From assembly GCF_000002235.5 (NCBI RefSeq), contig NW_022145604.1, positions 27,337,291 to 27,401,290 of the forward strand: a DNA stretch of 64,000 nucleotides. The letters are read 5' to 3'. This document shows positions 10,517 to 23,900 of this stretch, piece by piece (positions within the stretch are counted from its first letter, which is position 1; every line of letters begins with the position of its first letter). Origin of the DNA: Strongylocentrotus purpuratus (lineage: Eukaryota > Echinodermata > Echinoidea > Camarodonta > Strongylocentrotidae). The notes under the pieces are model-generated. The model saw only the letters and a list, made by a program, of their open reading frames with translations. It was not told the origin of the DNA and searched no databases. The translations under genes were made by a program, and so were the position numbers.

Positions 10517-13500
10517 GTAGAGGATGTGAGAGATCGCGCTCGCGGAAGATGACAAAACTGCCCAGATTTGGGACTAATACCTCACTGCCGGATGGAAAGG
10601 TTTTCTTACCATCTTCATCTGTCTCCCTCCACGAGCTCAGCCAGTTTTCCATCCATATTCTTTACTTTATTGTCTGAAAAGTGTGATTGTACATCAACTA
10701 GATTTCTATGGATGATTGATTTATTGAAGATACGAATGTATTTACTGTATTTTAATAAAACCTTATGAAGAATTTAGCTAATTTTAAAATTGTTATCCAT
10801 TTCTACTCCCACAACATTGGGTTATGTGTCAATCAGTACCTTTCGCTAAAGCCGTCAATTTAGTATAATTGTAAGAGTGAGCAATATAAAGGTTTTGGGA
10901 CATAATTATTGACTAAAAGTAGAATATCATAGAAGGAAAGCCAACCTTTGCATGTTGGCTACTGGGCTTGCTTCGAATCATGGGGTCATCACGTCGGGTC
11001 AGGTGGTCGTGTGACACGACCTTTCTTGAAAGGAAAGCGGAAGATCATGTGAACATGAACTTTACATAGCGACCTTTCGTAGATTTGCCGTGGGGTTTTC
11101 ATAAAGTGTCCGGTTAATAGGACCAGATCATTTGTAGATGAGAGAGTTTCTTTCACAAACATTAACCCCGACATTTCGTGAATAATGGGGAATGTTTCAC
11201 AAAAGGGCGGGAAACGAGACCATCCAATCCGACGGCAGTATCCGATGATTCGAAGTAAGCCTCGCCATCGTATAGGATGTGGGTTCGGATGATTAAGAAA
11301 AGTGAAGCTCTGACTCTGACCTATGATCTTCAAATTTTAGTTATGTGTCATGTATGATGATGTCCAACATAATTCTTCAAATATTTATGCTATAGTGCAA
11401 GTGAACTTCTTCAAGTTTCTGATTGAAATCAACTCTCTATCTAACCATCATGTCCGGACACACAACATGTGTTCGAATCTGAACCCCATTCTCTGGCATT
11501 CATACCAATGCTGCCTTAGTGACTAGGTCACAGAAATAACCAGTGAATTCGACAGAACGGTTTATTAAAGTATATACAAATAACCAACTTTTGCAGGTGA
11601 AACAAATGCAATCACCCTAAGGTGGGTATATATTCCAAAATACAATATTTATATTCAAATTAGCGTATTATTTTATTTCGAAAATATTGATTCCTAGCTG
11701 TTTAACATTAAGAGGACAAGACTATGAATCAAATTGAGTCATATAAATCAGGAAAATTATTAATATATGTGTGTGAGTGGGCGGGATGGGGGGTATCACT
11801 ATTGCAAAACATGCTTAAACTCAAATTGACTCCAAATCAACTCAAATTAACTCCCGCCGAAAAAGAACCGCGCTATTTTAATACAAAATAATGACTAAAT
11901 CTTGAGGCTCAGGTAAGCAAAAAAGACATCAGATTATACTTTATTGAGGCTCTCACCCACCAACGAAGTGAACCACCACAAAATGGTCTTCAGCACGTAT
12001 AAAATACATTTATATATACAATATCTGACTTAGTCTGAAAAATCCATTTCAACCATAGCTATATGGCTCGTTCAGCATTTGTTTCCATTGTTCAATTAAT
12101 CTAAAATAAACTAGGAATTACAATTCTAGATAAAGGTCTTTTTATCTATTAAACAAATCTCCAAAATGCCCCTTGGTATTTAAAAAGAAAAACTTTTTGC
12201 ATCAAAAGCACATTCTTATGAACTTCGTGTAGTTAAAACTTTACTGTGAAGAAGATCATGATCGATCATGATCGCAAAGACTTTCGAAAAATCAACTTAA
12301 GGGTAATTCCAATCATCTATATCCCATAGAGACCATGTTCAGTCAACGCGATACGGCACTGTAATATTCGCAGATCCCAATAGTTGATGGAGAAGGCAAT
12401 AGGAATAGTAATGATATTAACAATATTTTGCTCTTGTATGGCACATATCACGTTAAGATACGATGTCTCTAAGTGCGATCAAAGGCCATTGGACATTCTT
12501 TTCCCAGAAATTTGCTAATATTTCTCGAAAGTTTTTGAAATCGTGTTGATCTCGAAAATGTCGTATCGAAAGCCTGAAGGGCTATAAGCGATACGAGTTT
12601 ACTCCCCTACTTAGGTGAATATTTATGCCAATACAAAAAAAAAAAAAAAAAAAAAATCAAAATTCAATCTCATCCTCATTATATGTTTTGTTCATCACGT
12701 ACGGACATCTTTCTTCTTTTCTATTTGTTTTCCTTTTGGGAGGGGGGAGGTGGCTGAAAAATAAATAAAAATCTTAACAACCGCTGAAGACAGTTGACCA
12801 TTGTACAGATTTCAGGCTTTTTGAGAAATGCGGGAAAAGAAATAGCGTCATCTTTGTTACTTAAAACGATGGTTTGTTAGAAATGCATAGGGAATATAAA
12901 ATATAGTCCTATCTTTATCTACACATCATTTGTATTTTAAGAGCACATTGAATACAAATATGTGAGTTAAACTGAAAAACCGTTGATGAATTACACAAAT
13001 CCATGAAAAATGCTAAAGAACATATAAACACAGCTAAGAGTTGAAATTGGTATCTTAAAACTTGAATTATTTGACGTTAATTCTTTACACTTTCAATTAA
13101 CCCGAATAAGGAAATGCACATTCCATTTTGTCAATTTAAAGCCTTGTTAAAAAAAAAAACATCTACAAAATACACTATGATTGGTCAATGTATGTCATGA
13201 TAAGTTTAAATCAACGATAACATTTGATACAGGTAGAAAAAATGTTAAGTGTAGCAGTATTATACCAAAATCTCTTCTTCAACTACATGTACATTTCGTT
13301 TTATTAAACATTTATTTATAAGCATTTATCTCAATACTGTTAGATATGGGGCCAAAATGCCCTCTATATGGGGGAGGCGGAATGCCCCTCGCCGGAACGC
13401 CGTAGGCCCATTGAATTTTTCTCAAAGAGTCATTTAACATTGAGGCGTACAGCATGTTCACATTGGGCTCAACATACCACTGTTTCGTTGTATCTGTTTA

Positions 13501-15887
13501 ATGACATGTCAGGAAAAAGTAAACTTAGTAATATACGCCATTCATGGAGTCTTGAATATACGTTTATGTCACCATGGTAACACAGTACTTATAATGGAAA
13601 TACATTTTAAGATTAGTCCCATTAATATTATCTGAACAAATACATAAACATAATAGCAGCACAAAAATCCACTAAACCGCTAAAAAACCCACGAAAGAAC
13701 AAACATGCAGAAAACGTCTGCTAGATATTTATAATTATACAGAACAAAGCTTTTATACTGTAAGAAAAAATACACAATTTGGGATATTTCAAGTTGAATT
13801 ATTGCATCTCATGTAGATTTGTTTGATTACAAGAATTGTGGATTCGTTGTTCATGTTTGTCATGCAAGTATGCAAATACTCCTGTGCTCAATAGCAACAT
13901 AAACACTGGAGGCCAAATTGTAAATATATTATATAGAATACAACGAACAGAAACGCTTTTTCAAAAAAGAATCAGCCATCTTGTAAAAGCGGTTGTGGTA
14001 TAAAAATGGTGCGAGTGAAAACATGAAAGTACAACGCTGCAAAATCATATTTCATTTGATTTGAATATCTCCACATGTGTCCGACACAAAAAGCGTAATC
14101 GGGGTTCTCAAGACTGAATATAAAACTAGCGAATAAAGAAACAATACACTAAATATCACAACTGCACCGTCAAAAGTGAACAATTAAATCAGACAGGATA
14201 CACATTTACACTCTTCAATGTGCACGTATTAACATACAGTAACCCAGAATAAAAGGTTCGCTCTAACACACCAGTCCTAGCAGGACACAAGCTAGGGTGA
14301 AATGTGAAATTTTTGTCTTATAGTGTGCATAGGCCTAGGGGCACAATTCATAAGGGGCTGACGTCATTAACTATCATTTTGTTACCAGAATTTCAAACTT
14401 TTAACTACCAAATATTGTGATCGATCGAAGAAGGTGGTTTAAATTCTAGATATTGTAATGTTTTTTTTCAAAACAATATCCCCCAAAGTTTTTAAAAAGT
14501 TAAAATCAGACCACCTCGCTGCATAGATATGTGATGGCGGTTGCCTGAATGATGGTAGTTTTTTGTTTTCAAAATTCAGGGCGGCTGCAGCCCCCTCCGA
14601 CCCTTGCGTCTCTTATTCCCATATTAATGTGATAACATAATACCCGGGATCAAATTAAATGAAATTCAAAGTGCAAATCATTATCATGGAAGACACATCA
14701 CCGATGGTTTGAATTTCAGACATTTAATGTATTAGACTGCATTTGTTAAACAATTTAAAGACGCTTTTCTGCAAACGTTGGCACAATCTTAAGATAAACG
14801 AGTGGTGATTTAAATTACAACCAACCATCACTCTGATCATGTGCTGATCACATTTAAAGAGTTGTCGTTACAGAGAAATAAACGATTCAATCAATGTGGA
14901 AGCAGTAAAATCAGAAAGTAGAAATAAATGATTTGACGAATCTGACAAACAAATTAATTAAATATTTCAGTGACAGAGGGTGCGTGGTGTCATACGATTG
15001 GAACTGCAGAAAAGTAAACGCAAAATATCTCAATTTCTACATTATAGGGGAGTATCTACTTACCTAATCTTATCTTATCTTAGCTTGATTTATCTTCTTT
15101 TTGTTAATATAATTAATCCTCCACCTTGGGACAATTGCAGGAATACTACAATATACATGACATTTTACTTTCTGATGCATGTACATCCACTAAATATATT
15201 TGGTAAATCATCATACCCACGGATAAATGTATACGATGTTTAGAATACATTTTGATCATACAATTCCGATCATAACAGGATAATTATTTGCTTCAAGAAG
15301 TGACTCGTAATCATTCGAATTTATAAAAGAAAATGACATCAAGCAAATGGAAATAAATGCATAGCAAATCACTGCCCCATCAGTTCATCCTACGAAAGTA
15401 TTCTACTTCCTTTACAAATGAAATAAGTTTCCGACTTAATTACGAGATTTTTTCCTCGTTAACCGTTGCAGGTCTACAATTAAAAGTTTAATACAAAAAT
15501 ACATAGATTATGAGTTTTTTTCACATGAAAGCATGCATGTTCCAATAAAACATCATCGAAACAGGTCTCTAGAAATATATATGACATATTTAACTTCGTT
15601 CAACTTTGATAATCTAGCACACATGGCATGCTAGATCAAACAAAAACCCGCTAGACCGTATAAGAGGCTGCAGTGCACAGCACCACAATGTTTTGCGAGT
15701 CACATATTCTATATATTTATAATATATATATATTATAATTGATTTGAAGGCTTATCTCGCAATCATGGTCCACAAGTTGTTCACCAGCTCCGAAAGAATC
15801 CTGTGACTTTAGGCAGATAAAAGAGTTTCACAGTATCATACATCTGGTTATAGAAATCATGGTGTCCGTCCATTCTGTCCGTCACCT

Positions 15888-16340
15888 TTACACCTCGGTC
15901 GTTCTCGTGCTTAATTCTACACTTTCCATGAGCGGACACACAACATCGACCATATCATCATCCATTGCAGTGTTGTCGCCGATATCTCCGTTCATTTTGT
16001 ACGAGTAGTTCTCCACCTTAACCTCCGGGATCTCCTCGATCTCGGGTGTCTTTGAAACTGTACTTGCGCCACTTCCAGGCCGGTACTTGACAGCCAGGCT
16101 GCCGCCACTACTGCAGCTACTTCGCTGGCTTCCTCCAGGCGTTGAGCCGTTGCCGATGAAGTTTGGGGATTTCTTCAGCAGGGGGCAGCCTTGGTCACCG
16201 CTGCTTATCCGGTTGTTGACGGGTGCGGTGACGGTACAGGCTTCGGTGACCGTTGTGGTGTTTGCGTAGCGCCCTCTAAAATCACTGTCTCTACGCCACC
16301 AGTGGTGAGCAAACCACTTCCGCCTTACTTGCATTTTGAC
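15888..16340 (-). CDS. Calcitonin-receptor-like exon 13: cytoplasmic tail and stop
   Basis: After TTCCCTAAAG the exon opens VKMQVRRKWFAHHW, comparable to the helix 8 region of calcitonin receptors (VKRQW). The tail is then Ser/Thr/Gly-rich, followed by an acidic stretch (PEIEEIPEVKVEN; DIGDNTAMDDDMVDVV). It ends STRTTEV, a class I PDZ-ligand form (T-x-V). There are 150 codons plus the stop at 15888-15890. Confidence 0.92.
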   Translation of the reverse strand, partial: VKMQVRRKWFAHHWWRRDSDFRGRYANTTTVTEACTVTAPVNNRISSGDQGCPLLKKSPNFIGNGSTPGGSQRSSCSSGGSLAVKYRPGSGASTVSKTPEIEEIPEVKVENYSYKMNGDIGDNTAMDDDMVDVVCPLMESVELSTRTTEV

Positions 16341-19300
16341 CTTTAGGGAAAGAAGATAATAAACAAAACTATTCTACGGGCCCTGACCATCCTCAATGTA
16401 GGATACCCATCATTCATGAAGTAGCAAACAGAACGAAACGTGCACTGCAAATTCGTTGTGTAACGACTTTACACAACATTGGGTGGTTTACTGCTTACAC
16501 AGGGGTTGTGTTAAGTTGTGTAAAAAAAGATTTACACAACTTTACACTGCAAATTCGCCGTGTAAAGTTGTGAATGTTTGTTTACACAACTTAACACAAC
16601 CCCTGTGTAAAAAAAAAGTGAACCACACAATGTTGTGTAAAGTCGTTACACAACGAATTTGCAGTACATAGAATCAAAGGAGTGTACAACTTTGTTTCCT
16701 ATATCAAACTACACTGTTGGTTATAATGGTGGAATATTTATTTTTACCCCAATTTATTGAATGATTTTGACAATGATTTATTCCTAATAGATCTAGATAA
16801 TAGTATACATTCTCAGATTTTATTAAATGACAATTGGGGAGTTATGAGAAATAAATCATTGTCAAAATCATTCAATAAATTGGGTTAAAAATAATTATTC
16901 CACCATTCTGACCAACAGTGTATTTACCTAGTCTCAAAGGATACCACTCAAAAGTTGCCGTTATTTGGCCTGTCAAGCAGCCATCTATTTCATTATCATT
17001 TAGAACAAATCATTTTACTTAACTACACTAATATACAACGCAACAACAACCGAATGATACTATATGAAACATAAAATGTCTATAAAAGATGAATGGATGA
17101 ATATCTAGCATGATGACTATATAAATGGATGGAATCTACTTTGATGAAAATAAACCGAAAACTTACCAGTAATAGATATAACTTAATGTCATGGCTAACT
17201 ACATAGAATGAACGACTATTGAAGCCATGGTAAACGTAAACGAAACGAAACGTATGAAAGCAAAGTAGTACTTACTAGAAACATGGAATAAAAACAGAAA
17301 CTTAGACGCACACCTCTCTTTTCACGGTCAGCTAAAAAAAGGACAGCACGGATGAAAGGTTGGGAACATGTAGTGAACAGAAAAATCTGAAAGTTGTTCA
17401 GTACCAAGATTCTTATAAGAAAGAAAGCAAGCAAGACAATGGAGGAGGAACACTCGCATGCTGTCACGAAGAATGAACGATTCACAACAAAGCAACGTGC
17501 AAAACATGCCGGTAAAGCTTCTACATACCACCCTAATAAGACCGAGGCAACTTTACCTTGGTGATTATGATCTTAAGACTAATTCCTATCTATGATACCG
17601 TCACCAAAACAACTCCAGCTTGATGGTTATACTCTAGAGACAATTACATAAATCGGATGTTTTCCGTACAGTCAATAACCCCTCAAGGCTCGTTTAGATA
17701 TGACGAGGCAAAACCGAAGCGTTTTTCTTTTTTTTTCTGTTTGATGATGACGTAAAATGCAATAACGCTTCAAATATCTAAATCTTATAACACATAGCTC
17801 AATAAAAACGCGGAATTCCACCGAAAGAAATTCGAATTTACACCCTAATTGTCAGATTTTGGAAATTTGCTGCTGGTGCCACCATGAAGCATTCCTGGCA
17901 CCTTCGAATGGTTTGCATTTAACACTACTCTAGGCATGAAATCAAATCAAGTTGGCAGGACAGACCTGCTTTTGGAACGCTTCGATCGACATAGAATGTA
18001 ACGATAACTTTACATTCTTGCGATTAGTTGAAGACGAACATTATAAAAACATTTATGTTGGGCGCAGAGTTTACGGACAGATGTCTTGAAATAAATCCAT
18101 GAAAACCACATGGAACTATGAATTAAACGACAGCTTTAGAGTGAAAAATCTATTCTGCACAGCTACTGCTAAAAGTTTTGAATTTCTTCCTCTAATATCT
18201 TTATATTTCCGCATCTTTAGCACTACATTTTCCAATTTTCATTTGATTCCGATGTCGTTTGCAACTATGTCGTCGGTTGAGTCCCATATGTAACATGTTA
18301 TATTCAGCCAGTGCTTCAAAGCAAAAAAGGAATGACAGATAAACAAATTATGAAAAAAATATTTCAAAAAACTAAGTGAGAGGAATTGTGCGTGATTCAC
18401 ATAAACGAATGTAGTTGAGTAATTACTTCAGAGCAAACACACAAACAACAATTGAGCCATGCACATTGCATTGTGGGAGTCGCAAAGCACGGATGTATAG
18501 TCAAGGTAAGGATGTTGCAAAGTGGAGACGGGAGATTGCGAGATTGCAGGGGGCGGGGAAGGGGGCGGGCTATAGAGTATATAATTTGGACGCAAACGAC
18601 GAGTAGTGATTTCTCTGCAATTTTAAGAGAGAGAGTGTGTGATCTTAGTGTGTTGTTTAATTACCGGACCGTGAACTAACTTTGGTATGACGGGGAGGGC
18701 AGGCGGCCGAACCGAGAGAAGAAGAGGTGTGTGTCAGGGCAAAATTATTGATGCACCTAGACACGGTTTGCATTACCTCGCCGTTGAAGAAGCAGAAGAT
18801 GCAAGCAACGAACAGACCCTGGAGAAAGAGAAAGGGGAAGATAAGAGATGTAGGAGGAAGAGGGAGAGGAGAGGTGAAAAAAAAATTGTGAGAGAAGAAG
18901 TAGAGAGGGGGAAGAAAGAGAGAGAGAGAGAGGTGGATAGAGAGAGAAAGGGGGAGAGGGGGAGAGAAAGAGAGAAAGAAGGAAAAATGGACAGTGCAGA
19001 AGGGAAAAGAAGCATATTAAAAGAGAAAACAACATGAGAGTTAGGAGACGTGTAGGAGGAATGTGGAAAGGAGAGGGGGAAGAAGGAGAGACGGGGAAGA
19101 AAGAGAGAGAGAGAGATAGAGAGAGTGGGAGAGGGGGAGAGAGAGAGAGAGAGAGAGAGATGGGAAGGCAAGGTGAGAAAAGGCCATTCATAGAAACAGA
19201 GAAAGACATAGATATATGGGGATTTTCAAAAAACGGTAGAGAATAACACAAATATTATGTTAATCAATGTTATGTATTGTGCCAGAATTCATATACAATA

Positions 19301-20750
19301 ATATTGTGTTCGTCCACTATATATTTGTCCTTGTTTTTACGAAGTGACGGTAGTGAATGAAATTTACATACAATTTGCGTGCGGATTTTCCTCACTACCG
19401 TCACTTCGTGAAAACCTATCGTTGCATGGAATATTTTCGATACAGGTAATCGAGCGATGGAAGAACTTGATTTATTTTAATTTAATTTTAATTAAGGAAC
19501 TTTACAAAACTATCTTGATCTGAGGAGACACGAACGAACGAACGATCCGTGATATGAAATGTATCTATCGGTGGGCATAACTAGTTTATCCTGTACCTAC
19601 TGCTTTGCGCTTTGGCGCCATCTACGGTTGATCAAACTTCACGGTGTCGTAATGAATATAAATGAACATTTTATTAGTATTATTATTAGGAATCGTAACA
19701 ACTTACTTGGAAAGAGAGAATGACAGCCATTACGTAAGAGTAGATATCCGCAGCGAGTCCTGGGGGAGGGGCGGCAGGTAAGATGATATAATGAAGACCA
19801 AGGAGGGGTAGTAGGATGAGGGTTGCCCGTACGGCTCGTCTGTAATGAGAAGAAAGAGACAGGAAAATAAATAAATGGTTAAATTTGGCAGCATTTAGAT
19901 GCACCCAGGTATTCCTGGAGGTATTTGTTAAATTGGTTAATTCCATTTTCCAATAGATAAAGGAGTATAACAAAGGCATACAGATGATTGCACAAAATTG
20001 TCACAGACATCAGTGAGCTGCCAAATGTGATTTATAAAAGTAATTAAATACAATCAAGACAATTATTGTAGGTCCGAATCGCTTTGTTTTAATACAATTC
20101 GGTTTGGAAATAGAAGGATGTTACATAATTCCATACCATCGAGCCTGAAACCTTAAAAAAACGTACACTCAAGTCGAAGGCAAACAAAGCATTACTTTTA
20201 AACAACTACAAAATAATATTTAAAAACATTTGTTGAAACTTGGTGACTTACGTATAGTTCTTTGATCCTGCCATCGGTGTCGCTCGTAGTTTGGTCACCA
20301 ACACTCTTACAATGTTTAATAAGAGAATAAGATTGACCTGAATGAAGGAATGAGATAAAAAAAAAAAATGATTTGAAGTAAATCCCTATTTGACAAAATA
20401 TTATAATGTATGTATTATGAAACACTACCAATTTACAAACATATGATTTTCGCTAGTACATGTGTTATACATCATTTCATATATAAATTATACTTTGACC
20501 ATACTGTGGACATGATGCTAACGACATGTTTCTTTAAAACATACATTACACTACTACGCATATACGATGTATTCCCTTATTGTGTTCTTGAAAATAAAAA
20601 ATCTCACCGCGAGTACAAAAATGACGAATCCAGCTATCAACCACTCGAACGGTGTACCTCCAACCCAGCATCTAATGGAATCACATGCAGGAGAGAGGGA
20701 GGGGGGGGGGAGAGAGAAAAGGGAGTGTTGGAGAGAGAGAAAGAGAAAGA

Positions 20751-20800
<50 letters not shown>

Positions 20801-20869
20801 AGAGAGTGAGAGGGGAGAGAGGGGGGTGGAAGAGGGGGAAGGGAAAGAGAGGAAAGAGAGGTGTGGGAT

Positions 20870-20921
<52 letters not shown>

Positions 20922-23900
20922 GGGGGTGGAAAAGGGGGAAGGGAAAGAGAGGAAAGGGAGGTGTGGGGTTGGAGAGAGAAAGAGAGGGAGATGGGGTTAA
21001 AAAAGAGAGAGACAGAGAGAGACAGAGAGACAGAAAGTGAGCGTTATTGGATTACTATCCAGGTCAAAGTCAGCATCTCGATAATTCGTAAACTGAGGGA
21101 TCACGGAATCGAATGTATGCGATATCCTTGGCAATGATAATGAAAAATGCCCATTTATTTGTATTTTTTTATCTTAATACTTGTTATATAAAGAAGTGAA
21201 CGAATGTGAATGGCAAGCAGCAATGACATAACCAGTCGTTATACCATTATGTTCGAATCTGAACAGCCTGCATTCGGAAGAAATAGGCCAATAAAACATG
21301 TATCATTGCCAACGACTGATTCGTATAAGACGCACAATGATTCCGATTGTATTGTTTCTTATTCAACAAAACAAATCTAGTTGGATAGAAGGTTTATTCA
21401 CGAAATGTCATATTGCATACTCTCTGCAACAAAACAATTATCTTTCATTTTATATTTACTCGATGTATTCTATCATAAAGATAAAGGCAATGCATTATAT
21501 TAAAATGATCAGACAAAATTATTAATGATGTTATGAATCAACCATTTCCTCTAGCTGATTAGGACTACTACAACTCATTTGGAAACAAGATAATATAAGT
21601 TTCCAGATTGCTGAATTCTTATTTTAATTTGATAAATACTTACGGACCAGGCGGATAATGTGCCACAAATCCTGCGTACAAACAGGCTGGAACAATCGGT
21701 ATCGCTGTTGGAAAAAGATACCACAACAACACATTTATTTTCACAGGTGAATAGGTTATACAGTACACGCCGAAAATCTCCGCAACACGATTACACGATT
21801 TATTTTTAGGATTACACGGTTTACACGATTCACCTGAATCGTGTAACTGTGTAATCGTGTAAATTTACACGATTGAAGAATGTCGCTCTGAATCGTGTAA
21901 TCGTGTAAATAGTTAAGTGCATTGGTCGGATGATTCGACCAGATGTAACAATCGTGTAACTGTGTAATCGTGTAAATTTACACGATTGAAGAATGTCGCT
22001 CTGAATCGTGTAATCGTGTAAATAGTTATTAGGGTTATAAGGGCATTGGTAGAACGATGCGACAAGCTGCAACAATCGTTAAATCTTATCCTGCTGACAC
22101 CAATTGCTTTATACACAACTTACCTTCAGTGTACATCAGTTAATTACTGTACTTTATATTCGTGTATAAACCTCAGCACTTTCCACTAACATGTATCGTA
22201 TACTAATCCGTGAGACAAGGTAGGAAAACGTCAGAAACAGGAAGACATGATAGATGAAATAGTAAAGGAAAAAAGATAGCTACGAGGAGAAGGGAACATA
22301 TAAAAGGAAAATGAGGGTTGAAAGGCACGATAAAGATAAACAGAAAAAAAGAGAGAAAAAAGGGAAAACTAAAAAGTTGACCGGAAGAAAAGAAAAAGTG
22401 AAATAGAGTGATAAAAAAAAGAAGGGCGAAACCTAGTAAAATTAACAGAAATGAGAAGGCTATGAAACGGAGAGGAAAAGAGACAAATTAATAAGGTAAG
22501 AGGGGAACATAATGAGGGAAAGAGAGGCGAGAAAGATATGGGGGAATGGAAAGATATTGAAAGAGAGAGAGTGAGAGAGAGAGAGAGAGATAAAAAAAAG
22601 CTTTAGTTGAAAGAAAAGGGGCACCGATCAGATTTTAATAGGGGCATTTATCGGAGTTGATGGGGGCATTTATCAAAAGTGAAGAGGGGTACTTCTCGTA
22701 CTTAAAGAGGGATACTTGCTAGAGATTAAAAGGACACTAATGAGAATGGAAAATGGACACTTATTGTAAAGGAAAATAGGAACTCGTCGAAGGAAAAGGG
22801 GTGTGTGTCAAAAGAAAAGGAGCTCTTATCAGAGTTGAAAAGGGGAAGGGGCACTTACAAATTAATAGGGACACTTGTCAAAGTAAAATAGGTACTTTTC
22901 CTACATACAAAGGGGCACTTTGGGGGAACTTGAAAAAGTGGGGGGACACTGTGCCGCTAGCTAAACGTAACTCAAAGACAGTTGGCCATTCACTTATTCT
23001 ATTCATTCTCGGCTTGCAACTGTTCCTTACACTCTGTAGCCAGTGGCTTACATACTTACATACATGTAATACCTATTGTTCAGGGGGATCCTATGTTCAA
23101 GGGGAACCCCCTGAACAATAGGTATTATGTAAGGATCTCTGCCTGTAGCTAGGGCAACGGCCTTTGTCCCCGGCGAGGGTCAATGGCAGGCCACATTCAG
23201 AGTAAGCTTCTTTTGTATGTGACAGGAAGTGTGCCCTTAAGCCTTGACCGTAGCTCTTTATACATATAGCTGAATAATGCAATGTTGTAAAAGGTAATTT
23301 ACGAAAATAAGGAACGCTAAAAAAGCAATAAGTGATCAAAGTCTAAGGCCCGAATTCACAAAGGAGGTTTGTCGACAAACCTTGGTTTTCGTGCGTCATA
23401 TGACGCGTTTTTACAAACCAGGTTTGTAAAATGGATAATGATTGAATAAAAAAAAGTATAACGATATTCATAGTAACGAATGAGCTGGTGAACCGTAATT
23501 CTAATTGGTACAGCCTTGTAATGTAAGAGTATCACAACATACTTAATTATGTTAGCCCTCCTTTACATTTTGTAATCATTTTTACTTATTTACAACTTAG
23601 GAATAACAAAATCCCCCCCTTCCTTCGTCGTTCATCGCTTTTTTCTTTTTTCTTACCGAGGATTAAATCCGAGAGTGCTTTTCGGGAAGTGGACTGATTT
23701 TTTTAACTTTCAAACATTCTATAATAAAACTAGAGACAAGACACTGCAATTAAAAATATATACAAGAGAAAGAAAGCGTAATCTTCGCTATCCCCTCGTA
23801 TCGTCCACGTTGTCCTCGTTCAACCAGGAAGTAACTTCTTGCTTTTACTGAACTAGACGTCCTTAACCTGCTCACCATCACCACTGAAAATAAATTGTAA

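Larger units (their letters stand above)
7952..15887. other. Convergent intergenic region with probable 3' UTRs
   Basis: The two receptor genes end at 7951 (+) and 15888 (-). No third coding region is recognisable between them. The DNA is AT-rich and must hold both 3' UTRs and polyadenylation sites. AATAAA hexamers occur near 10753 on the + strand and near 13300-13315 on the - strand, but which are used cannot be told. Also present: poly-C at about 8877-8887, a MITE at 10028-10212, inverted repeats at 10255-10516, an A run at about 12635-12656 and a 20-bp perfect palindrome at 12254-12273. Confidence 0.6.
16341..18776 (-). other. Intron 12 of the calcitonin-receptor-like gene
   Basis: The intron holds two adjacent palindromic elements (16444-16665 and 16710-16922). 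No other exon is recognised in 16923-18776. GC-rich DNA at 18540-18570 is unexplained. Confidence 0.7.

Noticed and set aside
18687-19251. Long Arg/Glu-rich (+) and Leu/Ser-rich (-) frames
   Set aside because: They arise from a GA microsatellite; only the 42-nt TM7 exon at 18777-18818 in this area is supported.
20410-21137. Arg/Glu-rich + strand frames
   Set aside because: GA microsatellite; the - strand exon 9 (20608-20671) overlaps them and is the real coding sequence.
21837-22083. CRISPR-like regular repeats
   Set aside because: Spacing is tandem with palindromic words, in eukaryotic intronic DNA; there are no spacers or cas genes.
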